From the NCBI GenBank assembly GCA_016937695.1, contig JAFGWC010000056.1, positions 1 through 64,000 on the forward strand: a stretch of DNA of 64,000 nucleotides, given 5' to 3'. Both the position numbers and the translations under genes were made by a program. This document shows, piece after piece, positions 63,844 through 64,000 of the stretch. Every line of letters starts with the position of its first letter. Position 1 is the first letter of the stretch. The DNA comes from Bacteroidales bacterium. Lineage in GTDB: Bacteria > Bacteroidota > Bacteroidia > Bacteroidales > NBLH01. The notes beneath the pieces are model-generated. The model was not told where the DNA came from, ran no database searches, and saw only the letters and a list, made by a program, of their open reading frames with translations.

Positions 63844-64000
63844 ATGGAATTATATTTAGATAGTGCCGATTTTAACGAAATTGAAAAAGCCTTTAAATTA
63901 GGATTTTTAGATGGACTTACAACTACACCAACATTCATGCACAGACATGGTGTTACTGATGTAGATAGTTTAATTTTAAAACTTGCAGATATTGTGCCTG
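63844..64000 (+). CDS. Transaldolase-like protein (3' partial)
   Basis: Fifty-two residues are visible before the window ends. MELYLDSADFNEIEKAFKLGFLDGLTTTPTF is the transaldolase/fructose-6-phosphate-aldolase N-terminus, with TTTPTF where most members read TTNPTL. The start is 6 bp past the kdsA stop codon, so the genes are cotranscribed. A sugar-phosphate aldolase next to kdsA could help supply pentose phosphate for arabinose-5-phosphate, but that is inference. Confidence 0.8.
   Translation, partial: MELYLDSADFNEIEKAFKLGFLDGLTTTPTFMHRHGVTDVDSLILKLADIVP

Overview
The window looks like a contiguous chromosomal segment of a member of Bacteroidota (Bacteroidales/Marinilabiliales-like). The DNA is very AT-rich, start codons are preceded by A/T-rich stretches instead of clear Shine-Dalgarno sequences, and TAnnTTTG-type -7 boxes precede several genes. 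The gene content fits too: a secreted protease with a type IX secretion (T9SS) C-terminal sorting domain, tandem SiaB-like (DUF6272), DUF4494, CCC-motif and BatA proteins, and the KdnA/KdnB pathway. I see no phage, integrase, transposase, CRISPR, rRNA or tRNA. Both ends cut genes: an OmpA-family protein on the left and a transaldolase-like protein on the right.

Layout. 0-4.3 kb: cell-envelope proteins (OmpA family, PapD-like chaperone, MORN-repeat protein) and a duplicated SiaB-like kinase. 4.4-7.5 kb (minus): a three-gene lipid-linked glycan operon (PAP2 phosphatase, ArnT-like GT-C, GT2). 7.7-11.8 kb: DUF2339 membrane protein, lipid kinase and thioesterase, with two palindromic intergenic elements. 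11.8-22.7 kb (plus): a signalling and transport run, YfiR-like / histidine kinase / response regulator / hybrid kinase, then a 1716-residue SLC12-like transporter fused to a P-loop ATPase, then an MscS-like protein. 22.7-31.6 kb: DUF3999-like protein, a thioester alpha-2-macroglobulin lipoprotein, an exported superoxide dismutase and a cytidylate-kinase-like protein. 31.7-35.2 kb (minus): ppa, dGTPase, RMD1/DUF155 and a frameshifted LytTR regulator. 35.8-42.1 kb: T9SS protease (frameshifted tail), DUF4494, nth, ygiQ-type radical SAM and a frameshifted yjbQ. 42.1-50 kb (minus): iorAB, rocD, BatA and others. 50.4-52.5 kb (plus): a lipocalin lipoprotein, a TIR-TM-lipocalin fusion and a CxxC protein. 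52.5-59.5 kb: a surface-glycan glycosyltransferase region. 59.6-64 kb: HD protein, then kdnA, kdnB, kdsA and a transaldolase-like gene for 8-amino-Kdo lipopolysaccharide sugar.

The most unusual items are the SLC12-ATPase fusion beside an MscS-like gene, the TIR-TM-lipocalin protein with a neighbouring soluble lipocalin lipoprotein, a four-arm REP/BIME-like repeat at 11.2 kb, a 142-bp element with terminal inverted repeats at 24 kb, and three single-base frameshifts between 35 and 42 kb. One of those frameshifts sits exactly on an A AAA AAA slippery heptamer. All functions are read from motifs and family memory; no search was run.
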